Part shown: positions 15,146 through 23,368 of the stretch, piece by piece
Position numbering within the stretch: position 1 is the stretch's first letter
Layout: each line of letters opens with the position of its first letter
DNA from: JAGLTZ01 sp964637695
GTDB lineage: Bacteria > Blakebacterota > Blakebacteria > Blakebacterales > Blakebacteraceae
Direction of reading: 5' to 3'
Length of the DNA stretch: 36,985 bases
Assembly (NCBI GenBank): GCA_964637695.1
Contig: CAZWVF010000023.1
Coordinates: 1 to 36,985, forward strand
Program-made: the position numbers and the translations under genes
The notes under the pieces: generated by a model
Databases searched by the model: none
Told to the model about the DNA's origin: nothing
What the model saw: only the letters and a program-made list of their open reading frames with translations

Positions 15146-18100
15146 ACATGCTCTCGTAGATCGCCCTGATTCGGGCCGTATCCTCCCTGATTGCTGCAGC
15201 CGTTATTCCCTTCAGTGAGAGCGGATGATCACCTTCGGCCCAGCTTGTCGGAAGCAGGGTGACATCTCTGCCGTAGAAAAGCTGCAAACCGACCTGGATT
15301 TCTCTCAGTTTCAGATACATCCCGGAGAGCAGTTTGCCGTCATCAATCGATAATGTGCCATCAGCAACCAGGGAAGGGATCAGGTCGGGGATATTGGCCG
15401 ATCGAGGTTTTGAACGGTCCCACCGATCGAGAGTCAGCCCCAGCACGAGATACTCAATATCGGCCAGACTTCCAGGTGACCGTTTCACATCGAATGCTCC
15501 ATCATCTTCCCGCAGCGAACCGAATTCCCTCGACACCTCCTCTTCCTGGCTCCTGCGCACCTTATGGAGGCTCTCCAGCGTGTCACTATCGAGACGAAAA
15601 TTCTCGATCCACGCTTCGATCACATTCTCTGCCCGGTTGAGAAGCGATTTCCTGCCGTAAAAAGGGCTGATTCGGCTCAGGGCCAGGGCTTCCCAGGGTG
15701 AAGCTCTCTCTTTCAGATAGACCCTCAGATACTCGGCGTCCACACTGGTTGGAGCCGAGCGCCCCTCTGGTCTGAGCCGCATATCCACCGGGTAGGGTCC
15801 TCCTGGAGGAGAGAGCAGGCCGGCAACACGCGCGGCAAGGGTCTGTATGTCTGCGCCAGATCCCTCCTCGTGCACGAATAGAAGATCTGCATCCGAAGCG
15901 AAGGTCATATAACCGGCCGAAAGAGTTCCGAGACTGAACACACCCGCCCGCGGGGGAGTTACGAAACCGTCGAGATGCACGCCCATGAAACATCTGATGA
16001 GATCTCTGGCCAGACTGCCCAGGTTCCTCAACATCTCCTCCAGCGTGATCTCTTCCATCAGGTAGGCGAGACCTGATGCCAGGAATTCCCTGGTTCTCAT
16101 CGATTCCAGATCTTTGACAAGAGCACGGCCTGACTCAGCACTGTGGCGGAGGTGGCGTAATCTCCGGCACCTCTCTCTTCTTCCCGTGGATGCCTCAGCG
16201 GCACCGGCGCTGAAAAGCCGCTCGAAATGCTCCGGATGTCTCAGAAGCAGATCGGTAAGCAATCCGCCGGATGCACACAGTGTCAGTAAAGCCTTTCTGA
16301 GAGGTGCTTCTCTGGCCAGCAGGCCGGCATAGGCGCCCGGGCTGCCAAGGCGACGAAGGATCGCTTCGAGATTGTTTATGGCTCTGTCAGGGGAACCTGT
16401 GGCAACTGCGTCCTCGAGCAGCAGGGGGAGAAGTCCCACGAAGGATGCCCATGCATTCCTGCCGCTTGCGCGTATGCCCGAACCGGCTGCCAGCAGTATC
16501 CTGTGGGTCTGCTCCGGCTGACTGAATCCTCTCTCCCTCAATCTTCGGGTTGCCTCCTCACCTGCGGGTGTAAGATTGAGGAGAGATTCGACCGGTTGTC
16601 CCGCTGCCTCGTCACCGATCCCGGGCAGCAGGGTATTGAGGGTATTCAGCACCCTTTCTCTGTGGCTGTTATAGGTTCCGAGCATCCCCTCTTCGTCATC
16701 GAATCCCATCAATCGTGCAATGGCTCTTCGCTGCGATTCACTCTCAGGCAGAGTGAAAGTCTGCCGTTCCTCCTGCATCTGCAGATAGTGCTCGAACCTT
16801 CTGAAAAAGAGATAGGCACTCCTGAGATCAGAGGCTTCGCGGTCCGGTATAAGACCCGTTCGGTTCAGTTTTTCAAGTCCTGAAAGGGTGGCGGGATCTC
16901 TGATTTCGGGGCGCCGACCACCGTAGAGGAGCTGAATCACCTGGATGACGAACTCCACATCCCTGATCGCTCCCGGCGCCAGCTTGACGTGGTCGACGGC
17001 CAGAGAATCTCCCTCGCGCGCCCTCCGTTCGCGGCGCAGGCGATGAGCTTCTTCGCCTGGATCTCTATCAGAATGGGTCGGATAAATGAATGGCTGCAGA
17101 ATGCTCAGGAGAATTGAGCCTCCCTCTATGTCTCCGGCACAGATCCGGGACTTAACAAGCATCTGGCGTTCCCAGGGGGCACCCTGCGCGGCATAGTATG
17201 ATTCCATCCAGCGCATGCTTCTGATCAGAGGCGCACGATCACCTCCGGGGCGCAGTCGGAGATCGACCCTGTAGAGGCTCCCTTCAGGTGAATAGAAGGT
17301 CAGGGCATCTACAACTTTCTCTACCGCCTGCGTAGCAGCGGGCAGGATTGACAACAGGTCGGGTGAGTCGGTCAGCGGAAGTGCAAATATCAGGTCTATG
17401 TCACTGGAGAAATTGAGCTCCCTGCCCCCCAGTTTGCCGAGTGCCATGATTGTCGGAAGGGGTGTTTTCTCGGGCCAGACAAGCTCAATAGTTCTCTCGA
17501 GAATTCTGTCGGCCAGGTCGGAGAGGGCTGTGAACTCCTCTTCGATCGATGAATACCCCAGTGATGCCCTGGCGCACATCCGGACAAGTTCCCGACGCTT
17601 GATGAGATTCAGTTCACCTGAAAGAGACTCCTTCCAGCCAGTTCGGTCAGTGGGGGGGAGGGTTATCTCTGAAACTCCTTCGATGGAAGATTTCTCAGCT
17701 TCACTCTCACGAAAGAGCCACGATATCAGGTTGGGAGAATGAGCCAGCTGATCACTCAGGAAAGAACTGGTTCCAAGCACAATCAGCAGTTCGCAGATCT
17801 CTTCAGGGCCCTTTATCAACGATTCAACTTCAGACTCTCCTGTTATTCTGTTGAGCGATTTGATCGCCAGGTCTGGATCGGGAGTGAATGGGATGGCTCT
17901 GGAGAGATACTGTTCGTTTTCGATCCAGAAGCGGCCATTTGGTCGGGCGCCAAGTTCCTTCAGGTTTTCCGCGAATTGGACCGGGGCGAGTACACCTGAT
18001 TGACTGAGCGCCGTCAGATCACCGGATGGTTGATCTCCGGGATCGAGCCAGTCCAGAAGGGATGGCAGAGGCGGCCGGTTACCTGAAGATCTCATAAGAC

Positions 18101-18149
18101 GCCAGTATAGAACAGCACTATGAAGACTGGAAGTGCTTGCTGATGTCAT
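15126..18149 (-). CDS. glnE: Bifunctional glutamine synthetase adenylyltransferase / adenylyl-removing enzyme
   Basis: GlnE switches glutamine synthetase off by adding AMP to its tyrosine and on by removing it, following signals from PII and glutamine. The protein has 1007 residues, somewhat longer than the E. coli enzyme (about 946). It has the duplicated nucleotidyltransferase layout: the N-terminal domain with GKLGGRELNFSSDID (238-252), expected to remove AMP, and the C-terminal domain with FASDAD (aspartates 753 and 755), expected to add it; helical bundle regions connect and follow them. It is the only - strand gene in the window. The start is ATG at 18149 without a strong ribosome binding site; an internal ATG at 18095 is possible. 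Its 5' end faces glnB across 63 bases, and its 3' end overlaps glnD. Confidence 0.96.
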   Translation of the reverse strand: MTSASTSSLHSAVLYWRLMRSSGNRPPLPSLLDWLDPGDQPSGDLTALSQSGVLAPVQFAENLKELGARPNGRFWIENEQYLSRAIPFTPDPDLAIKSLNRITGESEVESLIKGPEEICELLIVLGTSSFLSDQLAHSPNLISWLFRESEAEKSSIEGVSEITLPPTDRTGWKESLSGELNLIKRRELVRMCARASLGYSSIEEEFTALSDLADRILERTIELVWPEKTPLPTIMALGKLGGRELNFSSDIDLIFALPLTDSPDLLSILPAATQAVEKVVDALTFYSPEGSLYRVDLRLRPGGDRAPLIRSMRWMESYYAAQGAPWERQMLVKSRICAGDIEGGSILLSILQPFIYPTHSDRDPGEEAHRLRRERRAREGDSLAVDHVKLAPGAIRDVEFVIQVIQLLYGGRRPEIRDPATLSGLEKLNRTGLIPDREASDLRSAYLFFRRFEHYLQMQEERQTFTLPESESQRRAIARLMGFDDEEGMLGTYNSHRERVLNTLNTLLPGIGDEAAGQPVESLLNLTPAGEEATRRLRERGFSQPEQTHRILLAAGSGIRASGRNAWASFVGLLPLLLEDAVATGSPDRAINNLEAILRRLGSPGAYAGLLAREAPLRKALLTLCASGGLLTDLLLRHPEHFERLFSAGAAEASTGRRERCRRLRHLRHSAESGRALVKDLESMRTREFLASGLAYLMEEITLEEMLRNLGSLARDLIRCFMGVHLDGFVTPPRAGVFSLGTLSAGYMTFASDADLLFVHEEGSGADIQTLAARVAGLLSPPGGPYPVDMRLRPEGRSAPTSVDAEYLRVYLKERASPWEALALSRISPFYGRKSLLNRAENVIEAWIENFRLDSDTLESLHKVRRSQEEEVSREFGSLREDDGAFDVKRSPGSLADIEYLVLGLTLDRWDRSKPRSANIPDLIPSLVADGTLSIDDGKLLSGMYLKLREIQVGLQLFYGRDVTLLPTSWAEGDHPLSLKGITAAAIREDTARIRAIYESMFTVSRQ

Positions 18150-18212
18150 CGGCTCAACGTAGACTCACCTGCAGACATAATCACCCGAACCGGACCGTGG
18201 AGCAGTGTCGGA
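18150..18212. promoter_or_regulatory. Divergent glnE / glnB intergenic region
   Basis: These 63 bases must hold the start signals of both genes. On the + strand CATAAT (18176-18181) matches five of six -10 positions, but no good -35 is seen upstream. I find no -24/-12 sigma-54 pattern (TGGCAC-N5-TTGC). One copy of the AACGTAGA motif (18156-18163) lies here, and GGAG (18199-18202) serves glnB with 10 bases spacing. Confidence 0.4.
18156..18163 (+). repeat. AACGTAGA motif, copy 1 (upstream of glnB)
   Basis: An 8-base match to two further copies downstream of glnB on the opposite strand. It lies in the glnE/glnB divergent region, 20 bases upstream (left edge to left edge) of the -10-like CATAAT. 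It is possibly a regulator site. Confidence 0.35.
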
Positions 18213-18551
18213 ATGAAGCGGATTGAAGCTGTCATAAAACCATTCAAGCTGGATGAAGTTCGCGAGGCTCTCATGAAGATAGGACTCCGCGGCATGACGA
18301 TAACCGAGGTCCGGGGTTTCGGCAGGCAGCGCGGCCACACCGAATTGTATCGTGGCAGCGAATACCAGATTGACCTTCTGCCGAAGGTAAAGGTTGAGGT
18401 GGTTGTGGAGGAGGAAGTTATGGAAGAGGCTGTGGAGGCTATCATAGAGGCTGCCTATACAGGTGAGATCGGGGACGGGAAGATCTTCATTATACCGGTT
18501 GATGATGTTATGCGGATCAGAACCAGCGAGCGCGGCGAAACAGCCATTTAG
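18213..18551 (+). CDS. glnB: Nitrogen regulatory protein P-II
   Basis: PII is a trimeric signal protein that reads 2-oxoglutarate, ATP/ADP and, through GlnD, glutamine, and then directs GlnE. The protein has 112 residues, the canonical length. Seen: MKRIEAVIKPFKLDEV at the N-terminus, the T-loop with GHTELYRGSEY, where Y51 is the uridylylation site and Y46 is also kept, the PKVKVEVVV strand, and the second PII signature TGEIGDGKIFIIPV. No amtB follows, so this is GlnB-like by context more than GlnK-like, although the sequences alone do not separate the two firmly. The start is ATG 18213. It is transcribed away from glnE. Confidence 0.96.
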   Translation: MKRIEAVIKPFKLDEVREALMKIGLRGMTITEVRGFGRQRGHTELYRGSEYQIDLLPKVKVEVVVEEEVMEEAVEAIIEAAYTGEIGDGKIFIIPVDDVMRIRTSERGETAI

Positions 18552-18558
18552 TGTCTTC

Positions 18559-18566
18559 TCTACGTT
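18559..18566 (-). repeat. AACGTAGA motif, copy 2 (after glnB)
   Basis: The + strand reads TCTACGTT here, 7 bases after the glnB stop. It is the reverse complement of copy 1. Confidence 0.35.
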
Positions 18567-18594
18567 TTATTGAAGGATTCCTCTTAACGTGAGG

Positions 18595-18634
18595 CCTCAA
18601 GCTGTGTTAATTTCGCAAAGGCTGATGCTTGAGG
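18595..18634 (+). repeat. Hairpin between glnB and purN
   Basis: CCTCAAGC (18595-18602) and GCTTGAGG (18627-18634) are perfect 8-base complements separated by 24 bases. The left arm also overlaps the palindrome GAGGCCTC (18591-18598). There is no T-run after it. It could end glnB transcription with help from Rho, or act as a leader structure for purN. Confidence 0.4.
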
Positions 18635-18667
18635 GTGTGACAAGATAGCTGACTAACCCCTACCCAT

Positions 18668-18690
18668 TCTACGTTTCTACCCGGCGTAGA
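18668..18690 (+). repeat. Hairpin containing AACGTAGA motif copy 3, just before purN
   Basis: TCTACG (18668-18673) and CGTAGA (18685-18690) are perfect 6-base complements with an 11-base spacer, ending 19 bases before the purN ATG. The left arm extended by TT (18668-18675) is the third copy of the motif, on the - strand. The arrangement resembles an operator or a short leader stem. Confidence 0.35.
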
Positions 18691-18709
18691 CGAATTGGAA
18701 CAGGTTGAT

Positions 18710-19339
18710 ATGGCTCAGACTCTGGCTGTCCTGGCTTCAGGCGGTGGCACCAATTTTCAGGCGATTCTGGATGCGATTGCCGATGGCCGCCTCGATTCGG
18801 AAGTAGTACTGGTAGCCGGCAACAAGGAGGATGCCGGCGCACTCGAGCGCGGAAGGAAGGAGGGCATCAGGGCTGAATGGGTGCCACCCGGCGATGATTA
18901 CAATGATCGTTTTCACTCGTTGCTCGAAGAGGTCGATCCTGACCTGCTCGTACTTGCAGGATACCTGAAACTGATCGCGGCCCGGACGGTCCAGAGGTGG
19001 GAAGGAAGGATATTGAATATCCACCCGGCGCTGCTGCCTGCTTTTGGAGGGAAAGGAATGTATGGTATACACGTTCATGAAGCAGTACTGAAGCGTGGGG
19101 TGAAGGTAACAGGTGTAACAGTACACGTGGTTGATGAGGTTTACGACAGGGGACCGATTGTTGCACAGAGGGTTGTTCCTGTTCTGGATGGTGATACTCC
19201 GGAAGTGCTTCAGAAGAGGGTTCTTGAACGCGAGCACGAACTCTATCCTCAGGTTCTACAGTGGTTTGCTGAGGGAAAGATCGAGATAGAGGATTATATA
19301 GTATCAGGTGCTGACCCGGATCCCACACTTCAACATTGA
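18710..19339 (+). CDS. purN: Phosphoribosylglycinamide formyltransferase
   Basis: PurN uses 10-formyltetrahydrofolate to formylate GAR, the third step of purine synthesis. The protein has 209 residues from ATG 18710, which has AGG 5 bases upstream; an in-frame TTG at 18695 is less likely. Seen: the phosphate-binding loop ASGGGTNFQAI (9-19), the catalytic N103 and H105 in NIHPALLPAF, and D146 in VYDRGPI. The segment GGKGMYGIHVHEAVLKRG matches the PurN branch common outside the enterobacteria. It sits 16 bases before purH. Placing purine genes next to glnB makes sense metabolically, because purine synthesis consumes glutamine, but the link may be accidental. Confidence 0.95.
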   Translation: MAQTLAVLASGGGTNFQAILDAIADGRLDSEVVLVAGNKEDAGALERGRKEGIRAEWVPPGDDYNDRFHSLLEEVDPDLLVLAGYLKLIAARTVQRWEGRILNIHPALLPAFGGKGMYGIHVHEAVLKRGVKVTGVTVHVVDEVYDRGPIVAQRVVPVLDGDTPEVLQKRVLEREHELYPQVLQWFAEGKIEIEDYIVSGADPDPTLQH

Positions 19340-19355
19340 CCGGAGCAGGTTTGAA

Positions 19356-20963
19356 ATGACGAATTCCACTGATAGAGTTCATGTCGGTCTTGCATTGATC
19401 AGCGTTTCAGACAAGGAGGGGGTTGTAGAGTTCGCTGGCGGCCTGGCCGAACTGGGTGTGGAGCTTCTCTCAACCGGCGGTACCCGAAAAGCTCTGGAGG
19501 AGGCTGGCCTGACGGTGATCGATGTGGCCGATTATACAGGTTCAGGTGAGATGATGGATGGCAGGGTCAAGACACTGCATCCCAAACTGCACGCCGGCCT
19601 GCTTGCCCGACGTGACAACGAGAATGATATGGCAGAGCTGGAGGAGAAAGGGTGGGGAACGATCGATCTTGTGGCAGTCAATCTGTATCCGTTCGAAGAG
19701 AAAGCTGTTGCCGGCGGTCTCGACATCGATGAAGCCTCAGCGTTTATCGATATAGGCGGTCCGACCATGCTCAGATCTGCGGCGAAAAACCACAGGGGAG
19801 TTGTGGTAGTAACCGATCCTTCATTTTACTCAGAGGTGCTCGAGGCGCTCAGAGCTGGCGAGGAACCATCTGTACCGCTCGATCTGAGCCGGAAGCTGGC
19901 TGCAGAGGTGTTCAGGCGGACAGCAGCCTATGATCAGGCGATTTCCTCCTATCTGCACATTCTGACAGGGCCTGATACAGAGGAGGAGAGCGGGGATTCA
20001 CCATTTGGAGAGATTCTGCAGCCGGTGCTGGAGCGTGTAGATGTGCTGAGATATGGTGAAAATCCCCATCAGAGGGCGGCGTTCTACCGTGATCCGGTAC
20101 GGGTGGGCCCCAACCTGGCAGATGCAGAACAGCTGGGGGGCAAACAGCTGTCATTCAACAACATAATCGATCTTGAATCGGCCCTCGGGATCCCGCTCGA
20201 ATTTGAGGCTCCTGCCTGTGCGTTGATCAAACATACCAATCCGTGTGGTGCGGGTACTGGAGTGGATCTTCTGGAGGCATATGAAAACGCCCTGGCCACA
20301 GATCCGGTATCCGCCTTCGGAGGTCTGGCGGGTTTCAACCGGAAGGTCGATGCTCATCTTGCCGGAAAACTCGTGGAGAGATTCTGGGAAGCGGTCATAG
20401 CACCTGGATTCAGCGACGATGCGCTTGAGACACTCGGGACGAAGAAGAATCTGAGGATACTGCGCTACGACGGGAACACCAGACGCGATCTTGGAGGTGC
20501 ATTTGATTATAAGAGGGTGTATGGTGGGCTGCTCGTTCAGGAGATCGACGACGGCTGGGTTCCGATGAGGGAAGCCACGGTTGTGACAAAGAGAGAGCCT
20601 GCGGAGGAGGAGTTAACGGCACTCGAGTTCGGCTGGCGGATAGTCAAATGGGTCAAGTCGAATGCAATAGTGTATACAGCCGCCGACCGTACGCTCGGGA
20701 TAGGGGCCGGACAGATGAGTCGTGTGGACAGCGCGCAACTGGCTGTCAGGAAAGCCGAAAATGCCGGGCTCTCTCTTGAGGGTTGTGCAATGGCCTCCGA
20801 TGCCTTCTTTCCTTTCCGCGATGGTATCGATGCCGCGGCGGAAGCTGGAGTGAGAGCTATCGTCGAACCGGGCGGATCTATAAGGGATGAAGAGGTGATT
20901 GAGGCGGCAGATGAGCACGACATAGCGATGATCTTTACAGGCATGCGTCACTTCCGCCATTAG
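19356..20963 (+). CDS. purH: Bifunctional AICAR transformylase / IMP cyclohydrolase
   Basis: PurH performs the last two steps to IMP. The protein has 535 residues from ATG 19356, with GGAGCAGG just upstream; an in-frame GTG at 19308 inside purN is not supported by similarity. The N-terminal MGS-like cyclohydrolase domain (about 8-190) shows ALISVSDKEG, the STGGT phosphate loop and MDGRVKTLHPKLHAGLLARR. The C-terminal transformylase domain shows RYGENPHQRAAFY, the catalytic K292-H293 in IKHTNPCGAG, and the closing segment PGGSIRDEEVIEAADEH. The protein ends MRHFRH as is typical. A hairpin overlaps its stop codon. Confidence 0.97.
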   Translation: MTNSTDRVHVGLALISVSDKEGVVEFAGGLAELGVELLSTGGTRKALEEAGLTVIDVADYTGSGEMMDGRVKTLHPKLHAGLLARRDNENDMAELEEKGWGTIDLVAVNLYPFEEKAVAGGLDIDEASAFIDIGGPTMLRSAAKNHRGVVVVTDPSFYSEVLEALRAGEEPSVPLDLSRKLAAEVFRRTAAYDQAISSYLHILTGPDTEEESGDSPFGEILQPVLERVDVLRYGENPHQRAAFYRDPVRVGPNLADAEQLGGKQLSFNNIIDLESALGIPLEFEAPACALIKHTNPCGAGTGVDLLEAYENALATDPVSAFGGLAGFNRKVDAHLAGKLVERFWEAVIAPGFSDDALETLGTKKNLRILRYDGNTRRDLGGAFDYKRVYGGLLVQEIDDGWVPMREATVVTKREPAEEELTALEFGWRIVKWVKSNAIVYTAADRTLGIGAGQMSRVDSAQLAVRKAENAGLSLEGCAMASDAFFPFRDGIDAAAEAGVRAIVEPGGSIRDEEVIEAADEHDIAMIFTGMRHFRH

Positions 20964-20978
20964 TGCTTTTATGGCGGA
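20953..20978 (+). terminator. Hairpin over the purH stop codon
   Basis: TCCGCCAT (20953-20960) and ATGGCGGA (20971-20978) are perfect 8-base complements around a 10-base loop TAGTGCTTTT that begins with the purH stop. A G-U pair can extend it. No T-run follows the stem, so it may be a Rho-assisted terminator, a stability element or a partial barrier before mreB. Confidence 0.4.
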
Positions 20979-21011
20979 GACATTGATTCAACCAGTGCAG
21001 GAGCAGAATAA

Positions 21012-22046
21012 GTGAGCTTCCACTTCCGAGAATTCTTTGCGAATGATGTGGGTATCGATCTGGGTACTGCGAACACCCTGGTCTATGTGCGCGGCAAGGG
21101 GATCGTCGTCAACGAACCATCAATTGTTGCTGTTGATCGCAATACTCAGCAGGTTCTGGCGATCGGAAATGAAGCCAAGGAAATGGTGGGCCGGACTCCG
21201 GATGATGTTGTAACCATTCGCCCGCTGAAGGACGGTGTCATCGCCGATTTCGAAAAGACGGAGGATATGCTCAGGGCCTTCATACGGAAAGTTCAGAGCA
21301 ACCGTCTTTTCGGCAGACCTAGAATCGTTATCTGCGTTCCCTCAGGCATCACGGAAGTTGAAAAGCGCGCGGTCCGCGATTCTGCCGAGTCGGCCGGTGC
21401 CAGGGAGGTCTTCCTGATCGCCGAGCCCATGGCTGCCGCAATCGGGATAGGTTTACCCGTGGAATTGCCGGTGGGGAATATGGTTATTGATATTGGGGGT
21501 GGTACGTGCGAGATAGCAGTGATCGCGCTGGCGGGAATCGTCACCTCCACAAGTATCAGGGTTGGCGGTGATGAAATGGACCGGGCGATAGTCCAGTTCC
21601 TGAAGAAGAAATACAACCTGCTGATCGGAGAGAGAACCGCCGAACAGATCAAGATAGAGGTCGCTTCAGCCGTCGAAATTGAGCCGGAACTTGAAACGAG
21701 GGTGAAGGGGCGAGACCTGGTCGGTGGGATTCCGAAGACCATCGTGTTGTCCAGCACAGAAGTGCGGGTGGCCCTCTCTGAACCCATATCTGCAATTGTG
21801 GATGCCGTTCGAATAAGCCTGGAACGCACTCCTCCGGAGCTGGCTGCAGATATTCTGGATCGTGGAATAATCCTGAGTGGGGGTGGCAGTTTGCTCAGGG
21901 GATTCGACCAGCGCCTGCGTGAAGAGACAAACCTGCCGATAAACCTTGTGGAAGATCCACTCACCTGTGTGGTGCGCGGGACGGGGAAGGTTCTGGAGAA
22001 TCTGCAGGATTACACGAAGATGCTTTTGACCGGTAAACGAGTGTGA
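21012..22046 (+). CDS. mreB: Rod shape-determining protein MreB
   Basis: MreB is a bacterial actin that forms membrane-bound filaments and guides lateral wall synthesis. The protein has 344 residues. Seen: a short N-terminal amphipathic stretch (SFHFREFF), the phosphate 1 loop GIDLGTANTLVYVRGKGIV, the segment GRTPDDVVTIRPLKDGVIADF, the phosphate 2 loop MVIDIGGGTCEIAVIAL, and the adenosine segment LSGGGSLLRGFDQRL. The start is GTG 21012 with AGGAG 8 bases upstream. It opens the standard order mreB-mreC-mreD-mrdA-rodA. Confidence 0.97.
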   Translation: MSFHFREFFANDVGIDLGTANTLVYVRGKGIVVNEPSIVAVDRNTQQVLAIGNEAKEMVGRTPDDVVTIRPLKDGVIADFEKTEDMLRAFIRKVQSNRLFGRPRIVICVPSGITEVEKRAVRDSAESAGAREVFLIAEPMAAAIGIGLPVELPVGNMVIDIGGGTCEIAVIALAGIVTSTSIRVGGDEMDRAIVQFLKKKYNLLIGERTAEQIKIEVASAVEIEPELETRVKGRDLVGGIPKTIVLSSTEVRVALSEPISAIVDAVRISLERTPPELAADILDRGIILSGGGSLLRGFDQRLREETNLPINLVEDPLTCVVRGTGKVLENLQDYTKMLLTGKRV

Positions 22047-22075
22047 GGGCCGGTTGCTGAAGTGGGAGTCCTGAA

Positions 22076-22858
22076 TTGCCGCGTATCCGTAGATTTGCCC
22101 GCAACCGGAGAGATGAATTTCTACTGGTGATCCTGCTGATGGCAGGTGCCCTCCTTTCCGGCCTTCCCCGCCCTGAAACTGCACGATACATTCATGACCT
22201 GTTCGCACGTGTCAACGGCGTCTTCCTGAACACGTTCGACTGGGCATTCGAACTGGATGACCTCCACAGGGAGAATATCGTCCTGCGCCGGCAGGTTGCC
22301 GAATTAAGCCTGCAGGTTTCACAGCTGCAGGAATCTTACCGCCAGAACGAGAGATTGCGACAACTGCTCAACTTCGAACAACAGAGAAGGGCAGAGGTGC
22401 TGACCGGAGCGGAAGTGATCGCAAGAGGTGATGGTCGTCTGCAGTTCACCGTGACGATTCTGGCGGGCAGTTCGGAGGGGCTGGAGAAGAACCAGGCAGT
22501 GGCTACGGCAGATGGTCTGATCGGAAGAATAGATCATATGCCCGGCCCGAGAACCGCCGTTGTAAGCCTGCTCAACGATCCTGCAAATGCTGTGGCCGCA
22601 GTAGTTGAGAGGAGTAGGGAAATGGGCATCTTCCAGTTTGTGGAGGGTGAGGGGCGTCTTCTCTACGTGCTTCAGACAGCCGATATTGAAGTAGGGGATG
22701 TGGTGCTGACGAGCGGATTGGGCGGCGTCTATCCGGCGGGACTGGTCATAGGAAGGATTGTCGCGACACGCAATGATCCCGAAGAAGTAACCATGAGCGT
22801 AACCGTTCAGCTCTCTGCTTCTCTGGACAGACTGGAAGAAGTCTTCATACTTCGATAG
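22076..22858 (+). CDS. mreC: Rod shape-determining protein MreC
   Basis: MreC is a bitopic inner-membrane protein that activates PBP2 and RodA from the periplasm. The protein has 260 residues. It shows a basic N-terminus, one membrane segment (about 14-31, LLVILLMAGALLSGL), a coiled coil (about 58-95) and a C-terminal beta domain with the typical segments DGLIGRID, TAVVSLLNDP and VLTSGLGGVYPAGLVIG. The start is TTG 22076 with GGGAG 7 bases upstream. It lies 29 bases after mreB. Confidence 0.93.
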   Translation: MPRIRRFARNRRDEFLLVILLMAGALLSGLPRPETARYIHDLFARVNGVFLNTFDWAFELDDLHRENIVLRRQVAELSLQVSQLQESYRQNERLRQLLNFEQQRRAEVLTGAEVIARGDGRLQFTVTILAGSSEGLEKNQAVATADGLIGRIDHMPGPRTAVVSLLNDPANAVAAVVERSREMGIFQFVEGEGRLLYVLQTADIEVGDVVLTSGLGGVYPAGLVIGRIVATRNDPEEVTMSVTVQLSASLDRLEEVFILR

Positions 22859-22870
22859 CAGGAGGGTGCG

Positions 22871-23368
22871 GTGAACCGGCTCTTTCGATATATCTTCTTC
22901 GGTATCTGCACCGTTGTACTCCAGACAATTCTGGTACCATCTCTTTCCATATTCGGGCAACGCCCCGATCTGGTGGTGATCTTCGCCGTGATTGTCGGGG
23001 CCTTTGAAGGTTCCAGCCGGGGCAGCATAGCGGGATTTCTGGCAGGTCTTGCCGTGGATCTCTACCACCCTCCGACTATGGGTGCAGGGGCGATGGCAGG
23101 TACTCTGGCAGGTTATCTGGGAGGAAGGGCGCAGGTATTCCTCGACCTCGATCTCTGGCTCAATCAGGGTGTAGCGTTCGCATCAGCCACCATTGCACAT
23201 CATGCCCTCTATTCGATTGTGATATCGCTGCAGGGAAAAGGGAATCTCCTGCTGCTCTTTGCTGAAAGAGCATTCGGAGGCGCTCTCTACACCGCATTGA
23301 TCGGAGCAGGATGCCTCACTGTTGCAGGATTCGTACGAGGGAGGAAACACGTAGTTGACCGACGCTGA
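22871..23368 (+). CDS. mreD: Rod shape-determining protein MreD
   Basis: A small integral membrane partner of MreC, 165 residues with about five hydrophobic segments. The family is poorly conserved, so the call rests on position between mreC and mrdA, the hydrophobic pattern, and segments such as RPDLVVIFAVIVGAFEG and GFLAGLAVDLYHPPTMGA, which match MreD features. The start is GTG with AGGAGGG 4 bases upstream. Its end overlaps mrdA by 14 bases. Confidence 0.88.
   Translation: MNRLFRYIFFGICTVVLQTILVPSLSIFGQRPDLVVIFAVIVGAFEGSSRGSIAGFLAGLAVDLYHPPTMGAGAMAGTLAGYLGGRAQVFLDLDLWLNQGVAFASATIAHHALYSIVISLQGKGNLLLLFAERAFGGALYTALIGAGCLTVAGFVRGRKHVVDRR

Noticed and set aside
18150..18212. Sigma-54 promoter for glnB
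   Set aside because: Nitrogen genes often use -24/-12 promoters, but no TGGCAC-N5-TTGC-like sequence is present in either orientation.
19308..19355. Longer purH start inside purN
   Set aside because: ATG 19356 has a good ribosome binding site and gives the normal PurH N-terminus; the extension has no similarity to the family.
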